NCBI GenBank assembly: GCA_949752745.1
Contig: OX457031.1
Location: forward strand, 18,467,424 to 18,531,423
Origin: Protula sp. h YS-2021
Lineage: Eukaryota > Annelida > Polychaeta > Sabellida > Serpulidae
Reading direction: 5' to 3'
Length of the DNA: 64,000 nucleotides
Part shown: piece after piece, positions 27,221 to 34,260 of the stretch
Numbering within the stretch: the first letter of the stretch is position 1
Layout of the letters: each line of letters begins with the position of its first letter
Translations under genes and position numbers: made by a program
Notes under the pieces: model-generated
The model's database searches: none
Told to the model about the DNA's origin: nothing
Seen by the model: only the letters and a program-made list of their open reading frames with translations

Positions 27221-28124
27221 TCTGTCAGATTTCAGTGACTTAACAAAGTTTATTTATTTCACTATAAAATGATGTTTACAGTTCAAGTAAAATCCGTTTA
27301 ATTTTGGTCCGAGGTAACTGTCTTCTTAAGACGTTGGATCTCTTTGATTCACACTATATTGATTTTCCGACTTCTGCTGTGACATTACTTATAATCTGAA
27401 GAAAGGGGTATGTAATATAACTGAGCAGCTCATACGTAAGGTTGGTGTCTACTGGGCTTACTGTTTCGCTTAAGATTTCTGTTTAATTGAAGCATTTTAC
27501 CTACAATGCCGAAAACTGACAGTTGTTTATTATTACAAATACCAATGTCTGTGCCTTTAAATGGCTCATTTCCCATAAGCCCTTCTAATTTGGTAACAGT
27601 ACATAATTACAATAAAACCTTTGAATTTGGGCCATGCGAGGAATCTGACCCCTTTTTAACTACCTTATTCCTCCAAATAGAATCCAGTACTATTTGAAAT
27701 GAAAATCATTTTCAAGGAACAGTAATAAGTCATAAGGTTTTGTCAAGAAGTGTTTTATTGACCTATAAACGGGATCTGAAATCACGAATAAACTTAAATA
27801 TTGAGATTCAAATTAAATTGAGTGCTTCGATTTTCTGTTTTATCCAAGAAATCTAAGTCATACCTACATAAACCAAATTAACATTTAACACTTTTATAAG
27901 ACAGAACTTCTTTTCTTCGTGTAGGTTTAATTTCCAAGATAAGCTCAGAAATGGATCTCTGCGACGCTGGGAGATTTTGTGATTGCCCTACCGGCATAAT
28001 GGCTGTCTATAGCATTTCAATGGACGTGTTGAAAGAGCTCATCAAACTAGTCCGACCATCGAAGACACAGTACTGTGGGCAAGATCGTCTTAATTGCTCG
28101 CCAAAGTGTATAAGTATACCATAA
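1679..28124 (+). CDS. Discoidin-domain protein with four tandem two-Cys repeats (13-exon model, 5' partial)
   Basis: Model: join 1679-1817, 2336-2532, 3156-3233, 5328-5396, 7443-7484, 8059-8115, 11660-11807, 19882-20041, 21215-22606, 23280-23570, 24050-24331, 26848-27112, 27946-28124. All introns are GT-AG, phases match at every junction, and the sum is 1,099 codons plus stop. Counting from the first visible codon, residues 1-113 are an F5/8 type C domain; 114-161 a polar linker with an acidic, Gln-rich helix; 162-166 RRKKR; 167-189 hydrophobic; 319-341 and about 506-530 further hydrophobic segments; about 675-1046 four homologous repeats; then a Cys-rich tail ending at TAA 28122-28124. More than a dozen N-glycosylation sequons, paired cysteines and the discoidin domain point to a secreted or cell-surface protein. 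The start codon and signal peptide must lie left of the window. Discoidin domains generally bind lipids, glycans or protein ligands; the rest of the protein is unrecognised. The joining of all exons into one transcript is inferred from phase, not shown. Confidence 0.8.
1835..2011. mobile_element. TA-flanked MITE, Tc1/mariner-pogo type
   Basis: The 177-bp element has 11-bp perfect terminal inverted repeats (CAGTAAAACCT at the left and AGGTTTTACTG at the right) flanked by TA on each side, the usual target duplication of IS630-Tc1-mariner elements. The interior repeats TGTCCGGTATTTCAGGG. It has no coding capacity. It begins 17 bp past the 5' splice site of the preceding exon. Confidence 0.85.
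2336..2532 (+). CDS. Exon 2: discoidin domain, second part
   Basis: Acceptor TTTTTTCGACAG, donor GTAAGT; phase 2 in, phase 1 out, completing an Asn codon with exon 1. It encodes the C-terminal half of the F5/8C fold: REWLPIQDD, then FTGN-like VYTGNVDRNT, VKHNLP, RLHPVTWHGHISLRWEVYGC. The closing YGC is the conserved end of the domain. An extra THC follows. Together with exon 1 this makes the domain call very secure. Confidence 0.95.
2533..3155. other. Intron 2, no further feature seen
   Basis: Open frames here are short and unlike known proteins. No repeat family of the window was recognised. Confidence 0.6.
3156..3233 (+). CDS. Exon 3: polar linker after the discoidin domain
   Basis: Acceptor TTTTCTTTACAG, donor GTAAAT; phases 1 and 1. 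It encodes LPYDFVYPATKQDVLDGREK and five more residues, an acidic, unstructured-looking linker. Being 1-1 it could be skipped without breaking frame. Confidence 0.75.
3234..5327. other. Intron 3
   Basis: A 2.1-kb intron. Apart from the minus-strand LINE fragment at 4294-4647, I see only AT-rich unique-looking sequence. Confidence 0.6.
4294..4647 (-). pseudogene. LINE fragment, 3' end of the reverse-transcriptase ORF (Tx1/L1-type)
   Basis: The minus strand is open for 117 codons and contains FLFGATDPAINMTLLLIKNA followed by FYVRTYKQYLS. The sequence LFG-x(n)-N-x-L-L-L-I-K-x-A-x-x-Y-V is the usual pattern downstream of the zinc-finger motif near the end of Tx1/L1-like LINE ORF2 proteins; the intact LINE at 52.0-53.8 kb shows the same layout (LIGSPDKAKN then LLLIKYLIWKARFY). 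Only the C-terminal end remains. The call rests on pattern recall, not a search. Confidence 0.55.
5328..5396 (+). CDS. Exon 4: charged helix leading to the basic site
   Basis: Donor GTAAGT; phases 1 and 1. The encoded segment FQALDIEQQQTKKDIERLEE plus EA looks like a short coiled coil. A second AG at 5335-5336 would start the exon at 5337 in the same phase, dropping three codons; I prefer 5328 because it lengthens the helix. The last base supplies the first base of an Arg codon that starts the RRKKR site. Confidence 0.7.
5397..7442. other. Intron 4
   Basis: A 2.0-kb intron. The 3' 890 bp are almost wholly minisatellite. At about 6005-6110 is a sequence related to 22895-22985 (TATTTCAAAATTA, CACTC, TTTTAAAAGGTCATGG), so both are copies of one dispersed repeat. 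Confidence 0.6.
6551..7395. repeat. 24-bp minisatellite with 164-bp higher-order unit
   Basis: About 35 copies of a 24-bp unit like TCATGTATGGCACTTGTGTC plus TGTA. Within it larger blocks repeat: the distinctive CTTAT(G/A)TATGACA junction falls at 6988, 7152 and 7316, exactly 164 bp apart. Since 24 is divisible by three, long stretches are open in several frames on both strands, giving 8-residue repeats, but there is no reason to think them translated. The array ends about 50 bp before the acceptor of exon 5. Confidence 0.95.
7443..7484 (+). CDS. Exon 5: RRKKR site and start of hydrophobic stretch
   Basis: Acceptor TTGTTGTTTTGCATAG, donor GTAAGT; 42 bp, phases 1 and 1. With the split codon from exon 4 it encodes R-RKKRGIGGILNVV. 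Despite its small size, both splice sites are strong and the frame joins its neighbours. RRKKR fits the furin-type consensus R-x-K/R-R. Confidence 0.8.
8059..8115 (+). CDS. Exon 6: hydrophobic segment
   Basis: Acceptor TTCTGTTACAG, donor GTAAGC; 57 bp, phases 1 and 1. It encodes ALTMLGSTAWILYNDVIK, which joins exon 5 into an uncharged segment (one Arg) of about 23 residues. Three successive small 1-1 exons (4, 5, 6) build the helix, cleavage site and hydrophobic stretch. Confidence 0.8.
9689..10171 (-). repeat. Hairpin-ended dispersed repeat (family shared with 61.5 kb)
   Basis: Two tandem copies of a roughly 165-bp unit (TGGAAAGCACC, TTACA..GCAGTTATCT, CAATTTTTGAC, ACGTTGCACAACTTCAATATAT, CATATG(C/T)CTAGGATAAATAGTTTC) are followed by GGACGGACGGACGGACAG and a terminal hairpin at 10143-10171 (AGACCCC...GGGGTCT, inner CGAGCTCG). 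The same modules occur inverted at about 61530-62010. Non-coding; the class is unknown. Confidence 0.8.
10480..10880. repeat. Degenerate TTGACAAATT / TTGACGAATT array
   Basis: About thirty occurrences of TGACAA, TGACGA or close variants lie in 400 bp at irregular 8-20 bp spacing, nearly all in the same orientation. This is too dense for chance, but no fixed period is visible. Confidence 0.65.
11660..11807 (+). CDS. Exon 7: cysteine pair and helical region
   Basis: Acceptor TTTTTTTCAG, donor GTAAGT; phase 1 in, phase 2 out. Begins GCGSHPSICSDRDKIDEINK, with two Cys eight residues apart, then a long charged helix ending YKYLRERSY. The helix resembles a heptad-rich stalk following the hydrophobic stretch. 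Confidence 0.88.
11821..12280 (+). repeat. Hairpin-headed dispersed repeat
   Basis: Starts with a 32-nt near-perfect hairpin at 11821-11852 (TAGCCC-A-GTTGGCT, loop TTTC, AGCCAAC-A-GGGCTA), followed by GTCGTCCGTCCGTCTGTCC and a low-complexity body ending near 12280. The hairpin-plus-GGACGGAC arrangement matches the mirrored end of the 9.7-10.2 kb repeat. The right edge is approximate. Confidence 0.75.
12340..12970. repeat. Tandem repeat, period about 177 bp
   Basis: Three to four diverged copies of a satellite-like unit. Landmarks such as GGGCGATAATAGGGAAC (near 12466, 12606 and 12786), AAGAAAGTTGTAATTTG(T/C)GC and CCG(A/T)AAATATGA recur in the same order. Part of the first copies is internally rearranged. 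Confidence 0.75.
16190..17630 (-). pseudogene. DIRS-like tyrosine-recombinase retrotransposon remnant (RNase H and recombinase)
   Basis: Reading the minus strand downward, 17454-17221 gives an RNase H piece (AIVLLAIERWKHLWQNRKII then VRTYNKAALFAIIKG; the usual TDN is TYN here, so a catalytic Asp looks lost). 17057-16806 gives the recombinase N-terminal core domain (LLQQWYSSKKN, HTNKYLLSIFS, VPKAPTTLCRYAAY). 16809-16408 gives KQKLPITLDILLTLHKYLDL and VGFFTFARKATLL, the region of the first catalytic Arg. Another frame near 16330-16250 gives SLLQQVGYNSKQYSGHSLRR, the H-x-x-R motif. Frames change at least three times, so it is dead. I could not find the reverse transcriptase, which is probably deleted. 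Family assignment is from motif order, not a search. Confidence 0.75.
18050..18394 (-). pseudogene. Possible ORF1/gag piece of the DIRS-like element
   Basis: A 114-codon minus-strand frame, hydrophilic and helical (DAEMLKEKSNKAKERIEKLE), ends in a Ser/Pro-rich part. It lies just upstream, in element orientation, of the DIRS-like RNase H and recombinase pieces, where ORF1 is expected. There is no zinc knuckle and no direct family match, so this is positional inference. Confidence 0.35.
19882..20041 (+). CDS. Exon 8: glycosylated helical linker
   Basis: Acceptor TTTGAAG (weak pyrimidine tract), donor GTAAGT; phase 2 in, phase 0 out. Encodes NGFIAFFINNTNVMIKTGQD then an acidic helix and YNKTINSTKDFWKS, with three N-glycosylation sequons. 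A second AG at 19894-19895 would leave phase 1 and break the frame with exon 7, so 19882 is preferred. Confidence 0.8.
20042..21214. other. Intron 8
   Basis: A 1.2-kb intron. Its first 500 bp are the hairpin-headed repeat below; the rest is AT-rich with no feature seen. Confidence 0.6.
20059..20560 (+). repeat. Hairpin-headed dispersed repeat
   Basis: Opens with a hairpin at 20059-20088 (TAACCCAG...CTGGGTTA, inner CCG/CGG), followed by a body rich in GCCAAAA, TTGACGA and AAAATGG words like those of the 61.5-kb repeat. It begins 17 bp after the donor of exon 8. The right edge is approximate. Confidence 0.65.
21215..22606 (+). CDS. Exon 9: large exon with hydrophobic segments, sequon cluster and repeat 1
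   Basis: Acceptor TTTTGATTGCAG, donor GTTTGT (non-consensus +3 but in frame); phase 0-0, 464 codons. Near its start is a 20+ residue hydrophobic segment, MYALIGTLVGQFLIANFFHL. A charged helical part and the motif APIYIKRNGFKAFRILVKK follow, then a second hydrophobic segment with NVLSIVGDGITIAMNVV. From about 21949 there are ten N-x-S/T sequons. The last ~85 codons form repeat 1: LIKQDIVCYI, YDFYVLSRM, FCDITD. Codons read cleanly for 1.4 kb, which is strong evidence of selection. No family was recognised. Confidence 0.92.
22607..23279. other. Intron 9
   Basis: A 0.7-kb intron with a GTGTGT run at its start, poly-purine GGAGGAGG and C-tract stretches (22987-23000), part of a dispersed repeat related to 6.0-6.1 kb, and a tRNA-like SINE. 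Confidence 0.65.
23122..23195 (+). repeat. tRNA-like SINE head
   Basis: Contains GGGTGGAACACTCAACTCAGA (an A-box-like position) and GTCTTGAGTTCGAATCGCAG, a good match to the pol III B box GGTTCGAATCC. It does not fold as an intact tRNA by eye, so a SINE is likelier than a tRNA gene. Confidence 0.5.
23280..23570 (+). CDS. Exon 10: repeat 2
   Basis: Acceptor TTTATTCAG, donor GTAATT; phase 0-0, 97 codons. Homologous to the end of exon 9 and to exons 11-12: a basic helix, then LTVKDVLCFIAVVTKAAQYQ, YYELALYRKGCSNVTDAEFQ, ending EWIK exactly at the donor. The two cysteines are 22 residues apart. Confidence 0.92.
23571..24049. other. Intron 10
   Basis: A 0.5-kb AT-rich intron. An open plus-strand frame across part of it shows no family features. 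Confidence 0.6.
24050..24331 (+). CDS. Exon 11: repeat 3
   Basis: Acceptor TTTTACTGGTGTTTAG, donor GTGAGC; phase 0-0, 94 codons. Matches exon 10 along its length: LTVKDILCEIAHLTSAAVYN, YFKMDLYRNNACSAITNAQF, ending GPWIK at the donor. Cysteine spacing is 23. Confidence 0.92.
24332..26847. other. Intron 11
   Basis: A 2.5-kb intron between repeats 3 and 4. It includes the ACGTTG-rich dispersed repeat at 24893-25155. No further repeat-coding exon was seen; the rest appears unique and AT-rich. Confidence 0.6.
24893..25155 (+). repeat. ACGTTG-rich dispersed repeat, copy 1
   Basis: Tandemly arranged CAACGT/ACGTTG words (CCAACGT, TTCAACGTTG, GAGACGTTGAT) lead into TCGACATCGCAGCCTCAAATC and GGATCGACTTCAGAATG. 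A second diverged copy at 33055-33312 has the same order of landmarks. Confidence 0.75.
26848..27112 (+). CDS. Exon 12: repeat 4 (all but its end)
   Basis: Acceptor GCTTGTTTGAAG, donor GTATAT; phase 0 in, phase 1 out. Encodes a helix, then LTAKDIVCKVSALTSAATYD, FYNMSLFRAVSPCSSMADAT, to KARADKLR. Unlike repeats 2 and 3 the exon stops short, and the final W-I is on exon 13. The donor abuts a (TA)n tract. Confidence 0.88.
27130..27217. repeat. (TA)n microsatellite
   Basis: Forty-four uninterrupted TA units starting 17 bp after the exon 12 donor. Confidence 0.97.
27218..27945. other. Remainder of intron 12
   Basis: About 0.7 kb of AT-rich sequence without a recognised feature. Confidence 0.6.
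27946..28124 (+). CDS. Exon 13: end of repeat 4, six-Cys tail and stop
   Basis: Phase 1 acceptor ATAAG at 27944-27945 joins in frame with exon 12 and gives QKWICDAGRFCDCPTG, a helical VLKELIKLV, then YCGQDRLNCSPKCISIP and TAA at 28122. The stronger-looking acceptor CTTCGTGTAG at 27925-27926 would give a frame that stops early, and AGCTCAG at 27948-27950 is out of phase, so the exact 5' edge is uncertain. W-I aligns with the ends of repeats 2 and 3. Six cysteines in 58 residues suggest a disulfide-bonded extracellular end; no C-terminal membrane anchor follows. Confidence 0.78.
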
Positions 28125-29786
28125 TGTGACAACTGACCTGCACACCACGAACATGGACGACACGATTTCAGAAAAAATTTCCCATTTTATCTTCTTTGTT
28201 TTTCCTCTTTCATTCTTAGTTTTAACTTAAAATGGCACAATTCTTGTTTATAACACATGATCAGAAAACATTTTGTTACTTGCGATTTGGTCATTTTTCC
28301 ATGTTTGATAACAAAATTCTCTCACCCAAAGGATAGAAAATGTGAAACTAAGTAAAGCCACCATGCACAAAAAATATCATTCTGTAGATGAAACGGTGAT
28401 TATTGGATCGATGAAGAATATAACCAAAAATCAAATTGTTGTACTGGGATATTGCATATATGGCCATACAAAATCGGTAAAACGAAACAAAATGGTTTCC
28501 TGACATACCAGTGATAATTACTCTTGCTAATGAATTGTGTAAGTAAATAATGCGTAATAAATTCCCTCCCAGCATGAACAGTTCTTGTATTATTTGTGCA
28601 CTGTTTTTATCTGAGACAGGGGAAGAGCAACCTTTATGATACTTACTGACCGGGTTTACATTTCTACTTCACATAAAAAATGGCATTGCCATTCAGTTAT
28701 TTAATAGTATAATCTAATCTAATCTAATATTTTCTTTTCAAGGCCGATGTTTTACTTCACCAAAACCTCTTTAAAAAAAATAACTGTCAATTTTCAGCAA
28801 TATACAGTAATGCTATCATTCTATAAAGGTTAAATTACTATGTCGATTTACCCGAAATTAGCAAAGATATTCGCCAATGAACGGTCGGTTTTAAATAAAA
28901 ATACATCTTGCATAACTGGCAGTAATTATTACAACAGGAGTTACTCCACAAAATGTATATTCTTTTTCAAAACTGGTGACTTTCTGCTTTATCGTTTGTA
29001 ATGTCTTCGTTTTTACGACGCAATGTCCACTCAAACAGGCCTAATGTTTTAATGGAGTTGCAACTGCCAGTACAAACTCACTGTACGTTGAATGGTACAC
29101 ATCCAATAATAGTGACAGATGTAATACTTAAAACAGCTACGTGTCTGTAAGCATTATTAAATATGACCCAGCAACAATAATACCTGAGACACGAATTTTA
29201 AGCTGTACTAAATTACAATACAAGGCTTACACTGAAAAGAAAGTTCATTTGTTAGTCAGCAAATTCAAAAATTCTTTTTAAAAAATTGAAGCATATTTTT
29301 CTTAATAAAGTAAACTCAATATATCATATCCTCAGTTTAACAAAACTGCACTACAATAAATCAGGAGTTGTACTTTATCGTGAATTTTGAGGAGTGTGCA
29401 GTCCGGCGCCTTACTTCCGATCCAGCTCACTAACACAAATGTTATATCCGGGCTGTATGGACGTCAGTTCATTAAAACGATTTTGTTTTCGTCTCAGACT
29501 AAGAATATTAATGAACAAGAAAGCTCACTCCCATTGACTACTATGTTTATCCAGATGGCACAGCGCCGTCTGGTAGTCACTGGTGTTATCACTATGAGAA
29601 TGCACATCTATTGTGCACTTGGGAGCATCCTCAAAGGCATTTTGTTGCTTTTGTATGTGTGTTCTTTTGTGTGTGCTCTTTCATACACAATTTCCTATTT
29701 TCGTTAGACTTGAAACAATAAATTAACAACACAATAAAAATTCTTACCACATTTTATTACCTCAGATCATTCGGTTAAGTATTATA
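28125..29786. other. 3' UTR and intergenic sequence
   Basis: No gene was recognised. A plus-strand frame of 106 codons at 29387-29707 has no family features. The region is AT-rich, with a short TCTAATC run (28713-28727). Confidence 0.55.
28556..28561 (+). terminator. Candidate polyadenylation signal AATAAA of the discoidin gene
   Basis: First good AATAAA downstream of the TAA at 28122, about 430 bp away, followed within 40 bp by a GT/T-rich stretch (TTGTATTATTTGTGCACTG). Position-based inference. Confidence 0.4.
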
Positions 29787-30790
29787 TCACGTGTAAATTA
29801 ACAAGTGCTTCAGTTTCATTATTTTTCTATTTCGAGAAGCGCCCCTTGTTTGCAAATCTCTGTTCTGCATTTTTAGGGAATGTATTATTCTGACAGTGAG
29901 ATATAAATCTACCATGTAGTGTGCTATTTTATCACATTCCCTTTTATCACAGGAGATATCTGCTGCGCAGCCGGCTTCTATGACTCCCCGAAAAAGCTTA
30001 CCCCGAACTTTATCACAATAATGACGCATTCCAACAATTTCATGAAAAGGTTTTCGCATTCCGAAACAAACTTAATAACATATTCGGAAGGAACCACTAA
30101 TTTTGAAGTTTCTGTCATTTTTTTTCGCTCAGAAAAACAAACATTTTTTTCATTTTCTGTTGGTTCATTATTTTCAGAACTGATCTATTTAGATAGACAG
30201 TCATTACATGAATGGCGTTTTTTGGTTTTTGATATCTCTGTCTGGAACAATGCATTTTCTTGTAAAATATTTGGGACATGTAGATTTTGATCAACTTATG
30301 GAAATCCCTGTAATCTAAGTAAAAACTGTCAAATTCGCCTTGACAGTTACTGTTATTACTTTTTACACACATTGCATCCACACATATAGCCCGATAACCA
30401 GCCCGAAATTGAACTGGATCCGGATTATCGCGGTGTCCCCCTTTGCCTCTAATTATGGAGAAAAATTTTCTAAACAAGCTTGATTCATACGGTTGGTCAG
30501 TAAAAATGTAATACCGTGATTTTGATGTAAATCTTCCCACAGCAGCTTTAGGCATGCAATGGACATTTGCCAACCCTTTAAACATGGCAAAGACCGCGTT
30601 GTATCGGTTTTCGTAATTTTTGAAAGCCAATTTTCACACTCTTCCAAAAATGCCAAATGAGCGGAATCAGAAGTTATCGCTCTGCGTAACGGATGTGTCG
30701 ACATTAACTGGTTACTGCTAAAAACATCAAATAACTGATCAAATTTTTAATGAAATTGGCGGTGTGTAAAGCATTTTCGTCCTAAGATGA
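29787..30790 (-). pseudogene. P-element/THAP9-type transposase remnant
   Basis: Minus-strand frames in order: 30790-30720 ALHTANFIK then, after a frameshift, FDQLFDVFSSNQLMSTHPLR (to 30704-30453), GWQMSIACLKLLWEDLHQ, FLLTNRMNQACLENF; then a second frameshift near 30468 into FFSIIRGKGGHRDNPDPVQF and YRAICVDAMCV (30450-30330). 30059-29787 carries CADISCDKRECDKI and a basic LKMQNRDLQTRG tail that fits the C-terminus. LTSRLNQDCLENFFS-x-x-R-x-x-G-G-x-x-D-NP is the hallmark of P-element and THAP9 transposases. The N-terminal THAP finger and the first catalytic part were not identified. At least two frameshifts make it non-functional. Confidence 0.8.
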
Positions 30791-31849
30791 AGTAATTTGC
30801 GACAAAAGCAAATAACTGGATGGGTGGGTCGAGCACTATCTAAAATTATCAAAGACAGTAATCGGCGACCTATCAAAGCTTCCAACTCAGACTGAAATAA
30901 ATGCTGAACCAGCCATGGATGAGCTGAACATAGCGCCTGATCTGATGCAAAGGTGCCAGGTAACGACGACATTCCTCCGGAGGTGTTAAAATGCTGCAAA
31001 GCAACTCTACTGCTAATCCTCCACAATCTGCTACCAGAAGTGTTGAAGGGAAGGCTCGGTGCCACAGGAATGCACAATGGTAATATATACACTATGTATC
31101 AGAGCAAATGCAATTAAAGTGACTGCAATAACTGCAAAAGCATCTCTTTTTATGAGTATTACAGACAAACAGGGACGTATGGAAACTCCAGAAACTCGCT
31201 GACAAAGTTTACCCCCATGCTCAATGTGATTACCTTTTAGGCAAGTCAATGACTGGTATGCTATTTTCGTAGATGCAGCTACTGTAACGAGAGTAGCTTC
31301 GGAGTCTTTCCTTGCATGTTCTGTGCCATAATAGTGCTTTCACAGCTTTTAAACAGCAATTATACTGAATAAAAAGTCACTGACAACCGCTCATATTGAA
31401 GGAAAAGCATGCAACACGAATATGGTTTGGTGGTATCCAGCATCAACGTCGAATTTTGACTGATTATGGACGTCTAAAAATATTCCGACGTTGCATTATT
31501 CGACGTGCCAATATGAACTATGTGGGTATGTCAGTGGGTTAAATTCTACAAATTAAAAAGTTGTGGAAAAAATACACAATATTCTATGAAATATAGTCTT
31601 GTATCTACTGATATTGCAAAGTGAACAGCCAAAGTTGTTGTGTGAACAACAAAGTTAACAGCCAAATTCACAAATCACTCTTAATACATATCAATTACAT
31701 CTATTGTGGGCATTCTTCGAGACCCTGTCTGAGCGGGAATAACATCCTGTTTACATGCTTGTAGTAAGTAAAAACCCACGGGCATTAGCTTTTAAAATTG
31801 GAAAATTTGATACCAGATATTCAAGCCAAATTTGACATTACATACACAT
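30791..31849. other. Flank of the P-element remnant
   Basis: Minus-strand frames at 31092-30739 and 31249-31031 may be frameshifted parts of the same transposase, but I could not match them to the family. 31440-31520 contains ACGTCGAA/CCGACGTTGC words related to the ACGTTG-rich repeat. Confidence 0.4.
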
Positions 31850-32960
31850 TAATCACGAAATTGTCTTTTCGCCAAAATTTCCGCCAATTTTTGGCTAGCT
31901 ACGACTAAATTAATAGTAAAGATAAATATTAATGGCCACTATCGTCATCCAACATCTCAAGACAGTAAAGTATTTCCGCAGCATCAGACTTTAATATACA
32001 TCACGGAAAAAGTAATAGCCACTAGGAACTAATGTCCGTTATCTTCAATCACAATTTCAAGAGACTAAGGCTATATATCTGGCGTCACCTTAAAATTGAT
32101 ATCTAAAAAAGTATAGCGAAGTAGGTACGAATATCCGCTTCCGTTACTAAGAATTTTAAGACTAAGATTAATCTTATTGCGATAGCTAAGATTTCACTTT
32201 ACAGAGTCTCGTTTCTCGCCAATATTTCCCGTAGTTTTTTTCTTTTGTAAGTGATAGCCAGGTAAGGACCAATACCGTCAAACGAAAATTCCAGTAAGTA
32301 AGGCTATTTAACTAAGCAAAAATTCAAGTAAGTATAAGGTTATTTCCTTTTCGTCAGTTAAGATTTAACTAAAAGAATTATCTCCACTGATATTTGAGAT
32401 ATATGGTAGTGAATCACAAAAATATTAATACACACCTCAACACTAATATCCGCTATCTTTATTCAAAATTTCAAGAGAAAAGTGCCATATACCTGGTGTC
32501 AGTTAAGATTTCAATTCAAAAATGATTTTTCGCTATTATTTTGAACGAAACACCATAAAAACATAATTCCCAGGTAGGTATTAATACCCATTTCCGTAAA
32601 TAAAGAGCTCAAGAGAGAAAGTCTATATCCCCAACGTGAGTTAAGGTTTAATAAAAACTCTCAATATAAAATCACAAAAAAACGTAATAGCCAGGTAGGG
32701 ACCAATGTCCACTAACTTTATTTAAGACAAAAAGATTAAATTCCAATCGTTAAATAAGATGTTAGTCAGAAATTTGGTTTTCGGCAATTTTGTGCCAATT
32801 TTTGCGAATTAAGAAAACAGCAATAATCAGGTAAGTACCAACGTTCGTTATGTGTAACCGATAATTCTATAAGGTTAGGCTATATCTCTGGCTTTAGGTA
32901 GGATTAATTGGAAAATATATGATTTTTCAACAATATTTTCGCCAATTTTTTTTTACGTCA
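31850..32960. repeat. Degenerate tandem array
   Basis: Words such as TAATAGCCAGGTAGG(T/G)ACCAAT, CCGCTATCTTTATTCAA, TTTCAAGAGA, GGCTATAT(A/C)TCTGG, GTTAAGATTTAAC and CGCCAATTTTTT recur in the same order seven or eight times at about 120-170 bp. Copies are strongly diverged, so the period is only approximate. Confidence 0.6.
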
Positions 32961-33054
32961 TCAATAATAATAATAATAATCTTTCTTTACGAAAATTTCT
33001 TTGCCAATATTTCCGCCAAATTGAGCGATAATACATCTATACAACATCGATTTT

Positions 33055-33312
33055 TCCACCTCGATTTTCAAACTTCTATTCACCGTTGCTCCAAAGACGT
33101 TGATTAGACTCAGTGAAACTTGTGTCTTGGTTTCGACCAAAAGCAATGTCTATACAACGCTACTTACCCAACATGTTTCGACGTTGCGTCAAAGATGTTG
33201 ATTAGATGTTGATCTGTTGTCGTGAGCTATCACTATCAAAATAGAGTTTAATGTTTTGTTTGGGCGGATCGATGCCGCAAATTCAAATCTAACTTGGATC
33301 GACCTGAAAATG
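33055..33312 (+). repeat. ACGTTG-rich dispersed repeat, copy 2
   Basis: Diverged copy of 24893-25155, with the same order: GACGTTGATTAGA, CGACCAAAAGCAATGTCTA, GTTGATCTGTTGTC, GGCGGATCGATGCCGCAAATTC, GGATCGACCTGAAAATG. Confidence 0.75.
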
Positions 33313-33564
33313 ATAACTGGACTGGTTCTAAAGAAATTGGAGATAAAAATGTTTGTGCACATCTATGCCTCATCTAAATGATATAGTTTACCAGCGCCTC
33401 AACAAAATAGAGCCTCTGTAAAAAATCCCTCCTGTCAGGCGGTTGACCTATGATATCTGTGCTGAAGTCTGTTTCAAAGTGCCTTACTACTACAACTTTC
33501 ATCACGTTTTTCATAGTTCTAAGTTTTTAATTTTAAATTTCGACTGCAGCAAAAGTTTTATATT

Positions 33565-34260
33565 TAACAACAATGTCGTGGACATTGTGCCTAGCCGTAA
33601 AGGCGAACATGTCACAAAGGGGAAAGGAGAAACCAACGAATTTGGACAAAATTTACAATTTCGTGGCAAATGTTATGGCGACAGTACCTTAAAAAAAGCC
33701 CAAATCTGCAGTTTGACAGCAAAACGCACAAAAATAAATTGAATCTTGAAGGGGGCTTGAACTCACAACCTCTTGCTTCGCAGGCGACAGCGCGAGACCT
33801 GCCTGTGTGGGAGGCAGAACAGTAAATATTGACTGCAAAACCGATAAAGGCAGACAACGAAAAAATTCGCGTTCACGGACTTGACCCAACGGCCTCGTGA
33901 TTATAAGTCCGACATTTTGCAGAGTTATCGAGGCAAGCGATCAGGCCACTGGTGAAAGCCCATCAAGAAAGAGCACATTGGGACTTATTTGTAATTTTAT
34001 CGATTTTGGCCAATTTTGGTTTTAAAAAATTGGGGCCAATTTTGGTCAAACAAAATACAAGTCTGATGCAGGAGCCTGAGACGAACATTCCTGTCAAATG
34101 CCAATCGCGCCGTATTTATAGGAAGAGTAGCAGGTTTTCTGTTTTCCCAAATTTGGTCAATTTTGGTCGAATCGCCAAAAAACATAAACTGTTTGGAGGA
34201 TTACATAGGGAATATTCCTGCCAAATTTCAAAATAATCGGAAAAGAAATGCAGGAAGAGC
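33565..34260 (+). repeat. Composite SINE-like repeat, copy 1
   Basis: Shares three ordered blocks with 42885-43610: TGTGGACATTGTGCC...ACAAAATTTACA; a block with GTGTGGGAGGCAGAACAGTA and CGGCCTCGTGATTATAAGTCC; and TTTTGGTCAAACAAAATACA followed by CTGATGCA. On the minus strand 33755-33800 reads as a pol III B-box region (GAGGTTGTGAGTTCAAGCCC), so part is tRNA-derived. Confidence 0.7.
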
